64,000 bases of DNA. Source: Planktomarina sp. Lineage in GTDB: Bacteria; Pseudomonadota; Alphaproteobacteria; Rhodobacterales; Rhodobacteraceae. The translations under genes and the position numbers were made by a program. The stretch lies in assembly GCA_017856985.1 (NCBI GenBank), contig JAFMEA010000004.1, positions 1-64,000 of the forward strand, read 5' to 3'. Shown here one piece after another: positions 1 through 9,345 of this stretch; position 1 is the stretch's first letter; the number at the start of each line of letters is the position of its first letter. The notes beneath the pieces are model-generated. The model did not search any database and had not been told where the DNA came from. It was given only the letters and a program-made list of their open reading frames with translations.

Positions 1-36
1 GTGTGGTTTTGAACGTTCAAACTTTTCCTTAGCCAT
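1..36 (-). CDS. tuf: Elongation factor Tu, first 12 codons only (cut by window start)
   Basis: Reading the minus strand from position 36 gives ATG followed by codons for AKEKFERSKPH, the nearly invariant N-terminus of bacterial EF-Tu, the GTPase that delivers aminoacyl-tRNA to the ribosome. A GAGGAG-type ribosome binding site lies just upstream (about 41-50). Only the first 12 codons are inside the window, so the GTP-binding domain is not visible. The gene follows parC on the same strand after a 187-base gap. A second tuf copy elsewhere in the genome is likely in this group, but nothing here shows it. Confidence 0.85.
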   Translation of the reverse strand, partial: MAKEKFERSKPH

Positions 37-223
37 GGGAGGCTCCTCTTTTTTTAGGAGTCAAAAGACCCAAGTTTATATCATGGATGAGCACCTAGGG
101 GACCACAGGATAAAAATCAAGAGCGTTGTTGGGTACATTAATCAAGAAATACTAGACCGTTTCACTATGCATTTTCTTTTTAAGTGTTCATGATTTGTGG
201 ATCAGAAAATCTAGTAATCATCT

Positions 224-2551
224 TTATTTAAAACAGTTATCACGGGGAAACCCTCGAGGGGCCATACGTCCAGCGCTGGCACGCTTACCAATCCACTCCT
301 GAAGCTCTGCTTCTTCAACCGTTCGCGTGCGTTCGGCAGGGTCCTTCCAAGACAACCCCTCTTCCATAGAGAATGTTGTCACATCAGACAGGCCTCCGTC
401 CTTATATTTCTGTAGGCGCACCCCTTTCCCTCTATTCATCTCCGGCAGTTCACTAATATCGAATACGAGCATTTTTCGATTTTCACCAATACATGCAACA
501 TACTTACCTTGTATGGGTTGCGAGGTAAGAGCTTTAGTCGCTCCTTTAACATTCAAAACCTGCCGTCCAGAGCGGGTCTGCGCAACGATCTCCGTTTCAT
601 TAACTACAAAGCCATCACCCGCGGTTGATGCTACCAATCTTTTTATCTTTGAATCATGAATAAATAAGTCAATAATTTCTGCCTCGTTAGGCAAATCTAT
701 CATCAAACGTAAAGGTTCGCCCATGCCACGACCACCAGGCAGGTTAGCAGCAAGTATTGTAAAAAAACGACCGTTACTACCAAAGGCAATTAGTTTATCT
801 GTCGTTTCAGCATGAAAAATAAACTGGGCCTCATCGCCGTCTTTATATTTCAGGGCCTTATCCAAAGCTAAATGGCCAGACATAGCCCTTATCCAACCCA
901 TCTTTGAACAAACAATGGTCACCGGTTCACGCTCAATCATTGCCTCAAGCGGAACTTCCTCCATTTCATCTACTTCTGCAAAAACGGTGCGGCGGCTACC
1001 CCCCTTGTAATCTTTGCCAAACGCCCGGCGCGTTGCACGTAATTGCTCTGCTATCTTAGACCACTGCAGACCAACATCCTCGAGTAAATCGTCTAGGTTG
1101 GCTCTTTCTTTCTGCAAATCATCACGTTCACGACGCAATTCAATTTCCTCAAGACGACGCAAGCTTCTTAATCGCATATTTAAAATAGCTTCAGCCTGTA
1201 TTTCGCTAAGCTCTTCCTGTCCCACTATCACTTTTCGGTATGTTTGTGGTCCCACATAATCACTTTCAGCCATCGCCCGAGGATGATCTCGGGCCCAGTC
1301 TTCAAACATCAAAGAAGTTTTAGGATCACTGTCATAGCGAATAATATCAATCACACGGTCAAGATTAAGAAAAGCTAAAATAAATCCTTCTAAAACTTCT
1401 AACCGATGGTCAATCTTGGCAAGACGATGACCAGATCGACGAACTAATACTTCTTGCCGGTGGTCCAAAAATGCGCGCAATACTTCTTTCATGCTGCACA
1501 CTTTGGGGGTTAGGCCGTCTATTAAGACATTCATATTTAGACTGAAGCGCAGCTCAAGGTCAGAGTTACGAAAAAGCATACCCATTAAAACTTCGGGATC
1601 GACAGTTTTACTGCGCGGTTCCAAAACAATCCGGATATCTTCTGCTGACTCATCACGTACATCGAGCAAAATTGGTACTTTCTTAGTTTGGATAACTTCA
1701 GCTAATTTTTCTATAAGTTTAGATTTTTGCACTTGGTATGGAATTTCTGTGACTATAATCTGCCACGATCCACGGCCCAAATCCTCTAGCTCCCATTTGC
1801 AGCGAAGTCGGAACGAACCTCGGCCTGACCTGTAAGCTTGTGCAATATTTTCAGCCGGTTCTACAAGAACACCACCAGTAGGAAAATCAGGACCCGGAAC
1901 ATATTGCAACAAAGTGTCATCACGCGCGTCTGGAGTTTTTATCAAATGCAAGCATGCATCAATTAGTTCTGGAATATTATGCGGTGGAATATTTGTTGCC
2001 ATCCCAACTGCGATTCCACTACTCCCATTTGCAAGAAGATTTGGGAAAGTAGCAGGCAACACTATGGGTTCGGTAAGAGTACCATCATAGTTTTCACGAA
2101 AGTCTACAGCATTCTCCGATAGGCCTTCTAGAAGAGCCTCCGCTACGATTGTCATTCTAGCTTCTGTGTATCGACTGGCAGCAGGATTATCGCCATCGAT
2201 ATTACCAAAATTTCCTTGTCCGTCTACCAACGGATATCTAACATTAAAATCCTGCGCTAAGCGTGCCATCGCGTCATAAATTGCAGCATCCCCATGCGGA
2301 TGATAGTTGCCCATTACGTCGCCAGAAATTTTTGCTGATTTCCTGAAACCTCCGCTAGCATTAAGTTTTAGTTCGCGCATTGCATATAAAATTCGTCGAT
2401 GCACAGGCTTAAGGCCGTCACGCGCATCTGGAAGTGCACGATGCATAATGGTAGATAATGCATAAGTCAGATAACGTTCACCAATAGCCCGCCGCAGCGG
2501 TTCCAACACTTCATTTGATGGCATATCTGTTGTATTTGTATCTTTGGACAT
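224..2551 (-). CDS. parC: DNA topoisomerase IV subunit A
   Basis: ParC is the breakage-reunion subunit of topoisomerase IV, which with ParE decatenates daughter chromosomes. The protein has the type IIA topoisomerase start ([23 protein letters not shown]), the catalytic tyrosine context [10 protein letters not shown], and [11 protein letters not shown], followed by a coiled-coil region and C-terminal beta-pinwheel repeats. The open frame can be extended to a TTG at 2572, but ATG at 2551 begins [10 protein letters not shown], gives 775 residues and fits the family better. GyrA is excluded mainly because the protein is shorter and the C-terminal GyrA box is not seen; parC versus gyrA is therefore a strong but not absolute call. 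It lies upstream of tuf on the same strand and diverges from the SDR gene at 2821. Confidence 0.93.
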   Translation of the reverse strand: MSKDTNTTDMPSNEVLEPLRRAIGERYLTYALSTIMHRALPDARDGLKPVHRRILYAMRELKLNASGGFRKSAKISGDVMGNYHPHGDAAIYDAMARLAQDFNVRYPLVDGQGNFGNIDGDNPAASRYTEARMTIVAEALLEGLSENAVDFRENYDGTLTEPIVLPATFPNLLANGSSGIAVGMATNIPPHNIPELIDACLHLIKTPDARDDTLLQYVPGPDFPTGGVLVEPAENIAQAYRSGRGSFRLRCKWELEDLGRGSWQIIVTEIPYQVQKSKLIEKLAEVIQTKKVPILLDVRDESAEDIRIVLEPRSKTVDPEVLMGMLFRNSDLELRFSLNMNVLIDGLTPKVCSMKEVLRAFLDHRQEVLVRRSGHRLAKIDHRLEVLEGFILAFLNLDRVIDIIRYDSDPKTSLMFEDWARDHPRAMAESDYVGPQTYRKVIVGQEELSEIQAEAILNMRLRSLRRLEEIELRRERDDLQKERANLDDLLEDVGLQWSKIAEQLRATRRAFGKDYKGGSRRTVFAEVDEMEEVPLEAMIEREPVTIVCSKMGWIRAMSGHLALDKALKYKDGDEAQFIFHAETTDKLIAFGSNGRFFTILAANLPGGRGMGEPLRLMIDLPNEAEIIDLFIHDSKIKRLVASTAGDGFVVNETEIVAQTRSGRQVLNVKGATKALTSQPIQGKYVACIGENRKMLVFDISELPEMNRGKGVRLQKYKDGGLSDVTTFSMEEGLSWKDPAERTRTVEEAELQEWIGKRASAGRMAPRGFPRDNCFK

Positions 2552-2781
2552 ACATGTGGTGTATCTGCCCAAATCTAGTAGGTCCAGACAAACCCGATAC
2601 GATTTAAGACTAAATCAAATTTTTTATAAATCGACAGAGGTTTCTATAAAGCTATAAAAAATGTTATTTTAATTTGGATAATAATGCATGATCACATCTT
2701 TTATTTTGAGCTCATTAATCAGAGAAAAGTATTTAACAAACCAATATTAAAAGATTACGAATGGTGATTGACTAAACCTCT

Positions 2782-2787
2782 TATAAT
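2782..2787 (+). promoter_or_regulatory. Candidate -10 element of the SDR gene
   Basis: A perfect TATAAT lies 33 bases before the SDR start codon, in the 248-base spacer between divergent parC and the SDR gene. No good -35 at 16-18 bases was found; TTGACT at about 2768 is too close (8-base spacer). The distance would give a short 5' leader of about 27 bases containing the AGGAA ribosome binding site. Confidence 0.35.
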
Positions 2788-2820
2788 GCGCCTGCTAATA
2801 ATTATATCTGAGGAACAAAA

Positions 2821-3651
2821 ATGCAAAAATCAATTTTGATTACCGGTTGCTCATCCGGCATTGGGTTAGATTGCGCCATAACCCTACACGCGCAGGGCTG
2901 GAGGGTGTTTGCGAGTTGCCGCCAGCAAAAAGATTGCGATAAGTTAACTAAGATGGGGCTTGAGGCACCAAGACTTGACCATAGTGATACTTCGAGCATT
3001 TCCAAAACGATCGATTACATTACCGAACAAACTGGTGGGACATTGGATGCTGTATTTAATAATGGGGCCTTCGCTGTTCCGGGCGCTGTTGAGGATTTGC
3101 CGACTGACGCTTTACGTTCAATCTATGAAACAAATGTCTTCGGTTATCATGAAGTAATAAGGCAGGTAATCCCGATTATGCGTGCCCAGAAACATGGGAA
3201 AATTTTAAATTGCTCTTCAGTATTAGGTTTCGTCACCATGCCATGGCGTGGCGCTTATAATTCGACTAAGTTTGCCTTGGAAGGTCTCACTGATACATTA
3301 CGTATTGAAATGCGGGATACAAATATTGATATCATCCTGATAGAACCTGGCCCCATCGGTACAAAAATTCGCGAGAACTCAATTCCACATTTTGAGCGGT
3401 GGATTGACTGGCAAAATTCGCCTCGAAAAAATCAATATGAAACTGGCCTGGTAAGGCGGCTGTACCAACCAAAAGATGGGCCAGATGCCTTCGAACTCCC
3501 AGCTTCTGCTGTCACAGCAGTCGTAGTAAAAGCTTTAAGTAGCCGTCGCCCCAAGCCACGATATTATGTAACTATTCCTACCCATTTTATGGGTGCACTG
3601 AAACGCATCCTGCCAACACGCGCATTAGATTGGTTTATCGCGCGGTTGTAA
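2821..3651 (+). CDS. SDR family NAD(P)-dependent oxidoreductase
   Basis: A classical short-chain dehydrogenase/reductase of 276 residues. The cofactor-binding motif TGCSSGIG is at residues 8-15, NNGA at 80-83, the catalytic serine near 132, and YNSTK with the catalytic Tyr146 and Lys150. After the Rossmann core, PGPIGT at about 188 is the usual loop before the variable substrate-binding region, which runs to the C-terminus. The substrate cannot be read from sequence; relatives act on steroids, retinoids, 3-oxoacyl groups or sugars. AGGAAC precedes the ATG. It is followed by the HIG1-PduO-etfBA genes after 67 bases, with no evident functional link. Confidence 0.88.
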   Translation: MQKSILITGCSSGIGLDCAITLHAQGWRVFASCRQQKDCDKLTKMGLEAPRLDHSDTSSISKTIDYITEQTGGTLDAVFNNGAFAVPGAVEDLPTDALRSIYETNVFGYHEVIRQVIPIMRAQKHGKILNCSSVLGFVTMPWRGAYNSTKFALEGLTDTLRIEMRDTNIDIILIEPGPIGTKIRENSIPHFERWIDWQNSPRKNQYETGLVRRLYQPKDGPDAFELPASAVTAVVVKALSSRRPKPRYYVTIPTHFMGALKRILPTRALDWFIARL

Positions 3652-3718
3652 TGTCGCATGGGATTGGTCTTTAGCGCGATCTCACCTAAACGGTGAGTCG
3701 TTATGTGGGAGCAATACC

Positions 3719-3919
3719 ATGGATAAAGATCCACTTTTAATAATAGCCACAATTGCTTGTATTGTGGTTTTAGCTATTTTGACGTTGGGCATTGGTGGTT
3801 TTGCAAAGGGCGGAGAGTTTAATCGTAAACATTCTAACCGGCTAATGCGCTATCGGATCATGGCGCAATTTGTAGCGGTTCTTCTTATTCTTGCTGCCGT
3901 ATTTTTTGGAAAGGGCTGA
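3719..3919 (+). CDS. Small HIG1-domain (twin-transmembrane) inner membrane protein
   Basis: 66 residues with two hydrophobic segments (about 5-29 and 46-64) separated by a short polar loop carrying NRLMRYRIMAQ. This is the pattern of the bacterial HIG1 family, formerly called twin transmembrane protein, in which a Arg-x-x-x-Gln type motif starts the second helix. Eukaryotic HIG1 proteins associate with respiratory supercomplexes; the bacterial role is not settled. The stop codon is 2 bases before the start of the adenosyltransferase gene, so the two are probably co-transcribed. The same neighbour pair is familiar from Rhodobacterales. Confidence 0.75.
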   Translation: MDKDPLLIIATIACIVVLAILTLGIGGFAKGGEFNRKHSNRLMRYRIMAQFVAVLLILAAVFFGKG

Positions 3920-3921
3920 GC

Positions 3922-4494
3922 ATGGTTATTTTAAATAAAATTTACACCAAAACTGGTGATCAAGGACAAACATCACTGGGTAATGGGTCTAGAGTAGAAA
4001 AGCATTCACTCCGAGTGAACGCGTACGGCACAGTCGATGAAACTAATGCAGCCCTCGGTCTTGCACGTTTGCATGCTAGCGGCGAGCTTGATGACAAGAT
4101 GGCTAATATTCAAAATGATCTTTTTGATCTTGGAGCTGATCTTTGTAGACCAGATATGGAAAAAGATACTGAGGCCGAATACCAACCTCTTCGCGTCACA
4201 GCTGCACAAGTTCTACGCCTTGAGTCTGAAATTGACAAAATGAATGATAAACTTGAACCACTTCGTTCTTTTATCCTGCCAGGTGGGTCTACTTTAGCCG
4301 CTCACATGCACCTATGCCGTACTATATCAAGGCGTGCAGAGCGTATCACTGTCGAGTTGGCAGGTCAGGAAACCATAAACTCCGCAGCATTAAAGTATCT
4401 AAACCGCCTATCAGATTGGTTTTTTGTTGCTGGCCGTATAGCCAACGACGACGGAGTTGCCGATATCTTGTGGGTTCCCGGCGCTAACCGCTGA
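3922..4494 (+). CDS. pduO: PduO-type ATP:cob(I)alamin adenosyltransferase
   Basis: Transfers the 5'-deoxyadenosyl group of ATP to cob(I)alamin, making coenzyme B12. The 190-residue protein starts with the PduO signature [14 protein letters not shown] (residues 7-20), has [14 protein letters not shown] near 34-47, and the C-terminal RTISRRAER helix (about 133-141) that contributes to ATP binding. It is a trimer in the family and unrelated in fold to CobO, which is also encoded in this window at 48557. The start is 2 bases after the HIG1 gene and 163 bases before etfB. The product would supply cofactor for methylmalonyl-, ethylmalonyl-CoA mutases or other B12 enzymes not seen here. Confidence 0.9.
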   Translation: MVILNKIYTKTGDQGQTSLGNGSRVEKHSLRVNAYGTVDETNAALGLARLHASGELDDKMANIQNDLFDLGADLCRPDMEKDTEAEYQPLRVTAAQVLRLESEIDKMNDKLEPLRSFILPGGSTLAAHMHLCRTISRRAERITVELAGQETINSAALKYLNRLSDWFFVAGRIANDDGVADILWVPGANR

Positions 4495-4657
4495 ATACAA
4501 AACATTCCAAGAAATACAGACTAGAGTTGCCCAAAAGAGCTTCTCGCCGCGACTTAACGTCAACGTGTCGATTTTTCACTGTTTTTTGGGGAAATTCACA
4601 GATAACAAGCTATTAAAATTTAGAGTTGTTCAACATCACTCATCACGGGGTCGAAAT

Positions 4658-5416
4658 ATGAAGGTTCTGGTACCAGTTAAACGTGTAATCGATTACAACG
4701 TTAAAGTTCGGGTTAAAGCGGATGGCAGCGGTGTCGATCTAGCCAATGTAAAAATGTCAATGAACCCCTTTGACGAAATTGCAGTGGAACAGGCAATCCG
4801 ACTAAAAGAAGCCGGACAGGCTGATGAAGTTATCGCAGTCTCAATCGGTGTAAAGCAAAATCAAGAAACTCTTCGCACCGCGCTCGCCATGGGCGCTGAT
4901 AGGGCGATACTGGTGGTTGCGACTGAAGATGTTCACACTGACATTGAGCCTCTAGCGGTTGCAAAAATTCTGAAGGCAGTTATCGATGAAGAAAAACCAG
5001 GCATTGTTTTAGCAGGCAAACAAGCTATCGACAATGATATGAACGCTACTGGTCAAATGCTAGCAGCCTTAACAGGTTGGTCGCAGGCTACATTCGTTTC
5101 TGAATTGAGCGTTGAAGGTAACAGTGCAGTTGTCACTCGCGAAGTGGATGGAGGTCTGCAAACCATCAAAGTTACTATGCCTACGATTGTGACTGTCGAC
5201 CTACGCCTCAACGAACCCCGTTACGCGTCGTTACCAAATATTATGAAGGCAAAGAAGAAGCCTTTAGACGAAAAATCTGCAGAAGACTTGGGCGTTGACG
5301 TAACACCACGCTTAAAAATAGAATCAACCGGTGAGCCTGAGGCTCGATTAGCTGGTATTAAAGTTGGCTCAGTCGAGGAATTAGTCGAGAAACTCAAAGA
5401 AGTGGGGGCTGTGTAA
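4658..5416 (+). CDS. etfB: Electron transfer flavoprotein subunit beta
   Basis: The small subunit of the ETF heterodimer, which binds AMP and, with EtfA, accepts electrons from acyl-CoA dehydrogenases and passes them to ETF-ubiquinone oxidoreductase. The frame is open from 4457, but the family start [19 protein letters not shown] is at 4658, giving the usual 252 residues. The ETF-beta signature [22 protein letters not shown] is present at about residues 183-204. An ACGGGG stretch 10 bases upstream may serve as a weak ribosome binding site. The stop codon overlaps the etfA start (TAATG). Confidence 0.95.
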   Translation: MKVLVPVKRVIDYNVKVRVKADGSGVDLANVKMSMNPFDEIAVEQAIRLKEAGQADEVIAVSIGVKQNQETLRTALAMGADRAILVVATEDVHTDIEPLAVAKILKAVIDEEKPGIVLAGKQAIDNDMNATGQMLAALTGWSQATFVSELSVEGNSAVVTREVDGGLQTIKVTMPTIVTVDLRLNEPRYASLPNIMKAKKKPLDEKSAEDLGVDVTPRLKIESTGEPEARLAGIKVGSVEELVEKLKEVGAV

Positions 5417-6345
5417 TGGCAGTACTATTAATAGCGGAAGTTAATGGCGGTACGTTGTCAGTGGATTCCACGGCCAAGGCACTCACTGCGGCCAAACAAA
5501 TTGGCGAAGTAACTGTTCTTTGTGTTGGGTCAGGCTGCACCGATGCCGCTCAGGCGGCGGCCAAGCTAGAAGGTGTTTCCAAAGTTCTGTGCGCGCAATC
5601 AGATGCGTACGGACATGACTTGGCCGAGCCTATCGCAGATCTGATTGTATCACTTTCGAGTAATTACACCCATATTGTGGCTCCTTCAACTTCAGCCTCA
5701 AAAAATATTCTTCCACGTGTTGCGGCACTTTTAGACGTAATGATAATATCTGAAGTGACAGCTGTAATAGACGCTGATACCTTTGAGCGTCCGATCTATG
5801 CCGGAAATGCAATTCAAACTGTAAAGTCCTCAGACCAAATCAAAGTCGCGACTATACGTACTTCAACATTCGAAGCTTCCAATGAGGCGGGTATGGCTGA
5901 AGTGGCAAGTATAGATGCTTGTGCAGATCCAGGCCTATCAGAGTGGGTTGAAGACAAGGTTGCGGCAAGCGATCGTCCCGAACTTACTTCAGCTGGTATT
6001 GTCGTCTCTGGTGGCCGTGGTGTTGGCTCCGAAGATGATTTTAAAATTATTGAGGGTCTGGCTGATAAGCTTGGAGCTGCAGTTGGCGCATCACGTGCGG
6101 CAGTAGACTCAGGTTATGCACCAAACGATTGGCAGGTAGGACAAACAGGGAAAGTAGTGGCACCTGATCTTTACGTCGCTGTTGGCATTTCTGGAGCAAT
6201 TCAGCATTTAGCTGGTATGAAAGATTCTAAGGTAATCGTCGCGATTAATAAAGATGAAGAAGCGCCAATTTTCCAAGTAGCTGACTTTGGGCTGGTCGCA
6301 GATCTTTTCGATGCCGTACCTAAACTTACAGATCAGATTGCGTAA
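5416..6345 (+). CDS. etfA: Electron transfer flavoprotein subunit alpha
   Basis: The FAD-binding subunit of ETF, 309 residues. The C-terminal FAD domain is intact: [14 protein letters not shown] near 194-207, [10 protein letters not shown] near 229-238, [11 protein letters not shown] near 244-254, and [16 protein letters not shown], where GISGAIQH contacts the flavin. It starts within the etfB stop codon, so the two subunits are translationally coupled. It is followed by a strong convergent hairpin. Likely partners include the methylsuccinyl-CoA dehydrogenase-like protein encoded at 11398. Confidence 0.96.
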   Translation: MAVLLIAEVNGGTLSVDSTAKALTAAKQIGEVTVLCVGSGCTDAAQAAAKLEGVSKVLCAQSDAYGHDLAEPIADLIVSLSSNYTHIVAPSTSASKNILPRVAALLDVMIISEVTAVIDADTFERPIYAGNAIQTVKSSDQIKVATIRTSTFEASNEAGMAEVASIDACADPGLSEWVEDKVAASDRPELTSAGIVVSGGRGVGSEDDFKIIEGLADKLGAAVGASRAAVDSGYAPNDWQVGQTGKVVAPDLYVAVGISGAIQHLAGMKDSKVIVAINKDEEAPIFQVADFGLVADLFDAVPKLTDQIA

Positions 6346-6377
6346 AAAATTCGGGCCTATCATTTGAATAACTCTTG

Positions 6378-6412
6378 CGCAGTACGGGCTAATTACATTA
6401 GCCCGTACTGCG
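6378..6412. terminator. Perfect 16-bp hairpin between convergent etfA and ptsH
   Basis: Arms at 6378-6393 and 6397-6412 pair without a mismatch around a 3-base TAC loop. It sits 32 bases after the etfA stop and 69 bases after (on the minus strand) the ptsH stop, the expected place for a bidirectional terminator. The U-tract is weak: on the plus strand only CTTTTAAAAAA about 12 bases beyond the stem. The near-perfect symmetry could also serve protein binding. Confidence 0.6.
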
Positions 6413-6481
6413 GCTTGCAAGGATCTTTTAAAAAAGACAAAGTTTTCTACGCATGAACAACGAACAACAAATCAATATTGA

Positions 6482-6748
6482 TTAAACTTCTTCACCAAAT
6501 CCACCATCAATTAGTTCTTTCAGAGCTCGTCCTAGAATTTCTGCTTCAGGACCACGGGTTTCAACTTCAATCATAGCACCTCGTGCAGCAGCCAACATCA
6601 ACAGCCCCATAATGCTGTCGCCCTCTGCCATTAAGCCATCTTTGCTAATGTAAGCAGTAGCGTCAAAATGCTCAACTGTTTCCACTAGTTTAGCCGATGC
6701 CCTAGCATGAAGACCTTTTTCGTTAACTATATTTAACTTTTGAAGCAA
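6482..6748 (-). CDS. ptsH: HPr family phosphocarrier protein
   Basis: An 88-residue HPr/NPr. The phosphoacceptor His14 lies in KGLHARAS, and Ser45 in GDSIMGLLML is the site targeted by HPr kinase, encoded three genes upstream. No sugar-specific EIIB or EIIC genes are present here, so this is the regulatory PTS of alphaproteobacteria, in which the EI-HPr-EIIA relay reports carbon and nitrogen state instead of importing sugar. It is the last gene of the hprK-rapZ-EIIA-ptsH operon, 12 bases after the EIIA gene. Confidence 0.93.
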   Translation of the reverse strand: MLQKLNIVNEKGLHARASAKLVETVEHFDATAYISKDGLMAEGDSIMGLLMLAAARGAMIEVETRGPEAEILGRALKELIDGGFGEEV

Positions 6749-6760
6749 CTTAATTTCAAC

Positions 6761-7150
6761 CTATTCATTTAGGGGAAGGCAATCCATATATTTACGGCCA
6801 GCATCGATCGCCTCCGCGATAGCATCTGTTAACGGCTTTTTACGGGACTTAGCCAGCTTCACTAGCAAAGGAAGGTTAGCACCATACAGAATTCGTCTAT
6901 TGGAACAATTACACGCAGATAAAGAAAGGTTTGACGGAGACCCACCAAACATATCCGTCACAATAATAACACCGTTTCCCAAATCTACTGAATTCGCAGC
7001 TCGACAGATTTCATCCCGTTTTTTTTCCCGATTGCAATCAGGCCTAATAGTTACCGCCACAATTCCTGGCTGTGGTCCAACCACGTAGTCCACAGCAGCC
7101 TTGTATTCAGTGGCTAGCCCCCCATGTGCTATAATTACTATTCCAATCAA
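6761..7150 (-). CDS. PTS IIA component, mannose-family (ManX/EIIA-like)
   Basis: A 129-residue EIIA domain of the mannose/fructose superfamily, beginning MIGIVIIAHG where His9 is the expected phosphorylation site, followed by VTDMFGGSPSNLS (about 65-77), the second conserved block. It stands alone with no IIB, IIC or IID domain, so it most likely acts as a regulator phosphorylated by HPr. The spacing to rapZ is 6 bases and to ptsH 12 bases, which indicates a single transcript. Confidence 0.88.
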   Translation of the reverse strand: MIGIVIIAHGGLATEYKAAVDYVVGPQPGIVAVTIRPDCNREKKRDEICRAANSVDLGNGVIIVTDMFGGSPSNLSLSACNCSNRRILYGANLPLLVKLAKSRKKPLTDAIAEAIDAGRKYMDCLPLNE

Positions 7151-7156
7151 TTTTTT

Positions 7157-8056
7157 CTAACCATGAACATCTCTTTGCGTTACTAATTCCCTATGCCTTA
7201 TGGTCACATGCCAACCACTTAATTGCAAATCTTTGCATAAAGTTTCTGCCATTGTGACGGAACGATGTTTGCCACCAGTACACCCGAAACCGATGGATAG
7301 GTATGATCGACCCTCCGCTTGATGGGCCGGGATAACTAGTTCCGCAAGCGTCAATATCTGATTTCGAAAGGGTAAAAAATTTTTATCCGCGGCAACATAG
7401 TCCTGTACGGCAACACTCAATCCATCTTGATTACTAAGTCCTTTATCCCAATAAGGGTTTCGCAGAAACCTACAATCAAACATCATATCAACCCCTCTTG
7501 GCACTCCACGCTTATACGAAAACGATTGAACCGAGATTGCTAATTTTTTTACTTTCTGGGGTACAAAATATTGGTTAATTTGTGAACGTAAATCATTTGG
7601 CGATAATGTGGTCGTATTTATTAAAACATTTGCTCTAGCCCGCGCTGGTTGCATTAGGTCCAGATCCATTTGGATGCCTGCCAAAGCAGCTCCATCCGGC
7701 GATAGATGGTGACGGCGGCGAGTTTCTGAAAATCTATGGATTAATACATCAACTGAACAATCAAGGTACAAAACTTCAACTTTTAATGATGGCTTTGACG
7801 CTAGCTCTTCAATCGTTTCCATCATTTGAATAGCTGAAAAATCTCTATTGCGCGTATCAAGTCCCAACGCCAGGGGCCGATTTAAGCTGGGTCCTTCAAA
7901 TAGTCTAGGCGCAAGCGTTAGCGGTACATTATCAATTGCTTCGAAGCCTGCATCCTCTAAAAAGTTAATCGCTGTTGTTCGCCCTGCACCAGAGGGCCCT
8001 GTAACTAAAACGACATGTGCCATTTCCATACTATTTGTCATAACTTGCAAATCCAT
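7157..8056 (-). CDS. rapZ: RNase adapter protein RapZ (YvcJ-like ATPase)
   Basis: RapZ proteins bind nucleotides and small RNAs; in enterobacteria RapZ presents GlmZ to RNase E, but in alphaproteobacteria the role is not established. The N-terminal P-loop reads GPSGAGRTTA (20-29) with arginine in place of the usual lysine, a variant that I recall as normal in this group, followed by GFEAIDNVPLTL. The C-terminal domain ends with GFGCTGGKHRSV, the family hallmark. The frame overlaps the end of hprK; ATG codons at 8056, 8041 and 8029 are all possible and none has a clear ribosome binding site, so the first residues are uncertain. Confidence 0.9.
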   Translation of the reverse strand: MDLQVMTNSMEMAHVVLVTGPSGAGRTTAINFLEDAGFEAIDNVPLTLAPRLFEGPSLNRPLALGLDTRNRDFSAIQMMETIEELASKPSLKVEVLYLDCSVDVLIHRFSETRRRHHLSPDGAALAGIQMDLDLMQPARARANVLINTTTLSPNDLRSQINQYFVPQKVKKLAISVQSFSYKRGVPRGVDMMFDCRFLRNPYWDKGLSNQDGLSVAVQDYVAADKNFLPFRNQILTLAELVIPAHQAEGRSYLSIGFGCTGGKHRSVTMAETLCKDLQLSGWHVTIRHRELVTQRDVHG

Positions 8057-8495
8057 TTTTAAGTAAAACCATTAGAGCAGCAGCCTGTGGCACAATAGGT
8101 TTTCCAGGCAGTATTGATACTTTAACACCTAACTTTGTTTTCTCTGAGACATGAGGCAACCGCACTTTATTTTCCAGAGAAAGATCTAAACAATAACTCA
8201 ATGGTACTGGTGTTTTATACTTTGAAGCCAACAAACCTAATCCACGCGCTTCTATACGTCCCCTTATTTGCTCAGGCGCTTGTAATTCAAAGCCCGTACC
8301 TATTTTATTCAACCAAACTCGATCATCACTAACAAGGTTTGCGCCAAGGGCTATCATCTTTAGTGCTAGACGCGATTTACCAGATCCGGAAGGCCCCAAA
8401 ATTAATAATCCTCTAACACCAACTGTAACTGCTGTTCCATGCAACAATAGCCTGTCTGGATCTTCAGTATAGGTTCTCCAAGAATCGTAACTCAT
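8031..8495 (-). CDS. hprK: HPr kinase/phosphorylase, short alphaproteobacterial form
   Basis: 154 residues, only the C-terminal kinase domain of Gram-positive HprK/P (which are about 310 residues); the short form is usual in alphaproteobacteria. The Walker A motif GPSGSGKS is at 34-41, LVSDDRVWL contains the conserved Asp pair, and IRGRIEARGLGLL is the HprK signature region. It would phosphorylate HPr on the serine at position 45. The gene lies 121 bases downstream of chvI; in related genomes the ChvG sensor kinase gene lies between the two. Confidence 0.9.
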   Translation of the reverse strand: MSYDSWRTYTEDPDRLLLHGTAVTVGVRGLLILGPSGSGKSRLALKMIALGANLVSDDRVWLNKIGTGFELQAPEQIRGRIEARGLGLLASKYKTPVPLSYCLDLSLENKVRLPHVSEKTKLGVKVSILPGKPIVPQAAALMVLLKNGFASYDK

Positions 8496-8616
8496 TAAAT
8501 ATTAAACCAAAACGCCAATAGAACGATTTGGCTTGTAGATTGCGACCTAAATCCTGTGTATTTAATTTTTACAATCACAACTTTTCTCACAAGTGTTTTT
8601 ATGGGACACAATTTTT

Positions 8617-9318
8617 TTATTCTTCGTTGAATCGATAACCAATGCCATAAATTGTTTCAATTGCTTTAAAGTTTGGATCAGTGCATCTAATTTTTTTGCG
8701 TAAGCGTTTAATATGACTGTCGATTGTTCTATCGTCGACGTATACCTGCTCATCATAGGCCACATCCATAAGTTGATCCCTGCTTTTTACATAACCAGGA
8801 CGTTGCGCTAAATTCTGCAGTAGTAAGAACTCCGTAACTGTTAACGAAACATCAACCTCATTCCATTTTACTGCGTGGCACAGTGGATCCATTTTCAAAG
8901 AACCGCGCTCAATAATTGTATTACCTCCACTATCTATGGTGGGGTCGGTCGGTTTTATGGTTTGACGACGAAGCAAATTATGAACCCGTTCAAGCAAAAC
9001 TCGCTGGGAACAAGGTTTTTTTACATAGTCGTCCGCCCCCATGCGTAAACCCAAGACTTCATCAATTTCATCACTCTTCGCAGTCAAAAATATTACTGGT
9101 ATTGCAGACTTATTCCTAATTTTTTGTAGCAAATCTAACCCATTAAGCCCTGGCAAAGTGACATCTAGGATCGCAATATCAGGCATATGACTTGTGAATG
9201 CAGACAAAGCCAACTGTCCATCAGAGTAAATAGTTACCTCAAAACCTTCACTCTCAAACATCACGGATAGTGATGTTAATAGATTACGGTCATTATCTAC
9301 GAGTGCTATCCGAAACAT
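8617..9318 (-). CDS. chvI: OmpR-family response regulator, ChvI-like, without adjacent ChvG
   Basis: A 233-residue two-domain regulator. The receiver domain has the phosphoacceptor Asp52 in ILDVTLPGLNG, LTAK near 79-82 and VKKP near 101-104. The usual acidic triplet reads VDND rather than VDDD, so Asp9 has become Asn. The C-terminal winged-helix DNA-binding domain (about 130-231) includes FLLLQNLAQRPGYVKSRDQLMD and RTIDSHIKRLRKKI. ChvI with ChvG controls acid and envelope stress and central carbon genes in alphaproteobacteria. Position between pckA (divergent) and hprK matches chvI, but no histidine kinase gene follows. It may act with a distant kinase or independently of phosphorylation. Confidence 0.87.
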   Translation of the reverse strand: MFRIALVDNDRNLLTSLSVMFESEGFEVTIYSDGQLALSAFTSHMPDIAILDVTLPGLNGLDLLQKIRNKSAIPVIFLTAKSDEIDEVLGLRMGADDYVKKPCSQRVLLERVHNLLRRQTIKPTDPTIDSGGNTIIERGSLKMDPLCHAVKWNEVDVSLTVTEFLLLQNLAQRPGYVKSRDQLMDVAYDEQVYVDDRTIDSHIKRLRKKIRCTDPNFKAIETIYGIGYRFNEE

Positions 9319-9345
9319 TATTTCATTCCTTAAAGGCTCAACGAT

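Noticed and set aside
2573..2820. tRNA or small RNA in the parC-SDR spacer and in the other spacers over 150 bases
   Set aside because: No cloverleaf, TTC loop (GGTTCGAATCC type) or stable long stem was seen; these spacers are AT-rich and look like promoter regions.
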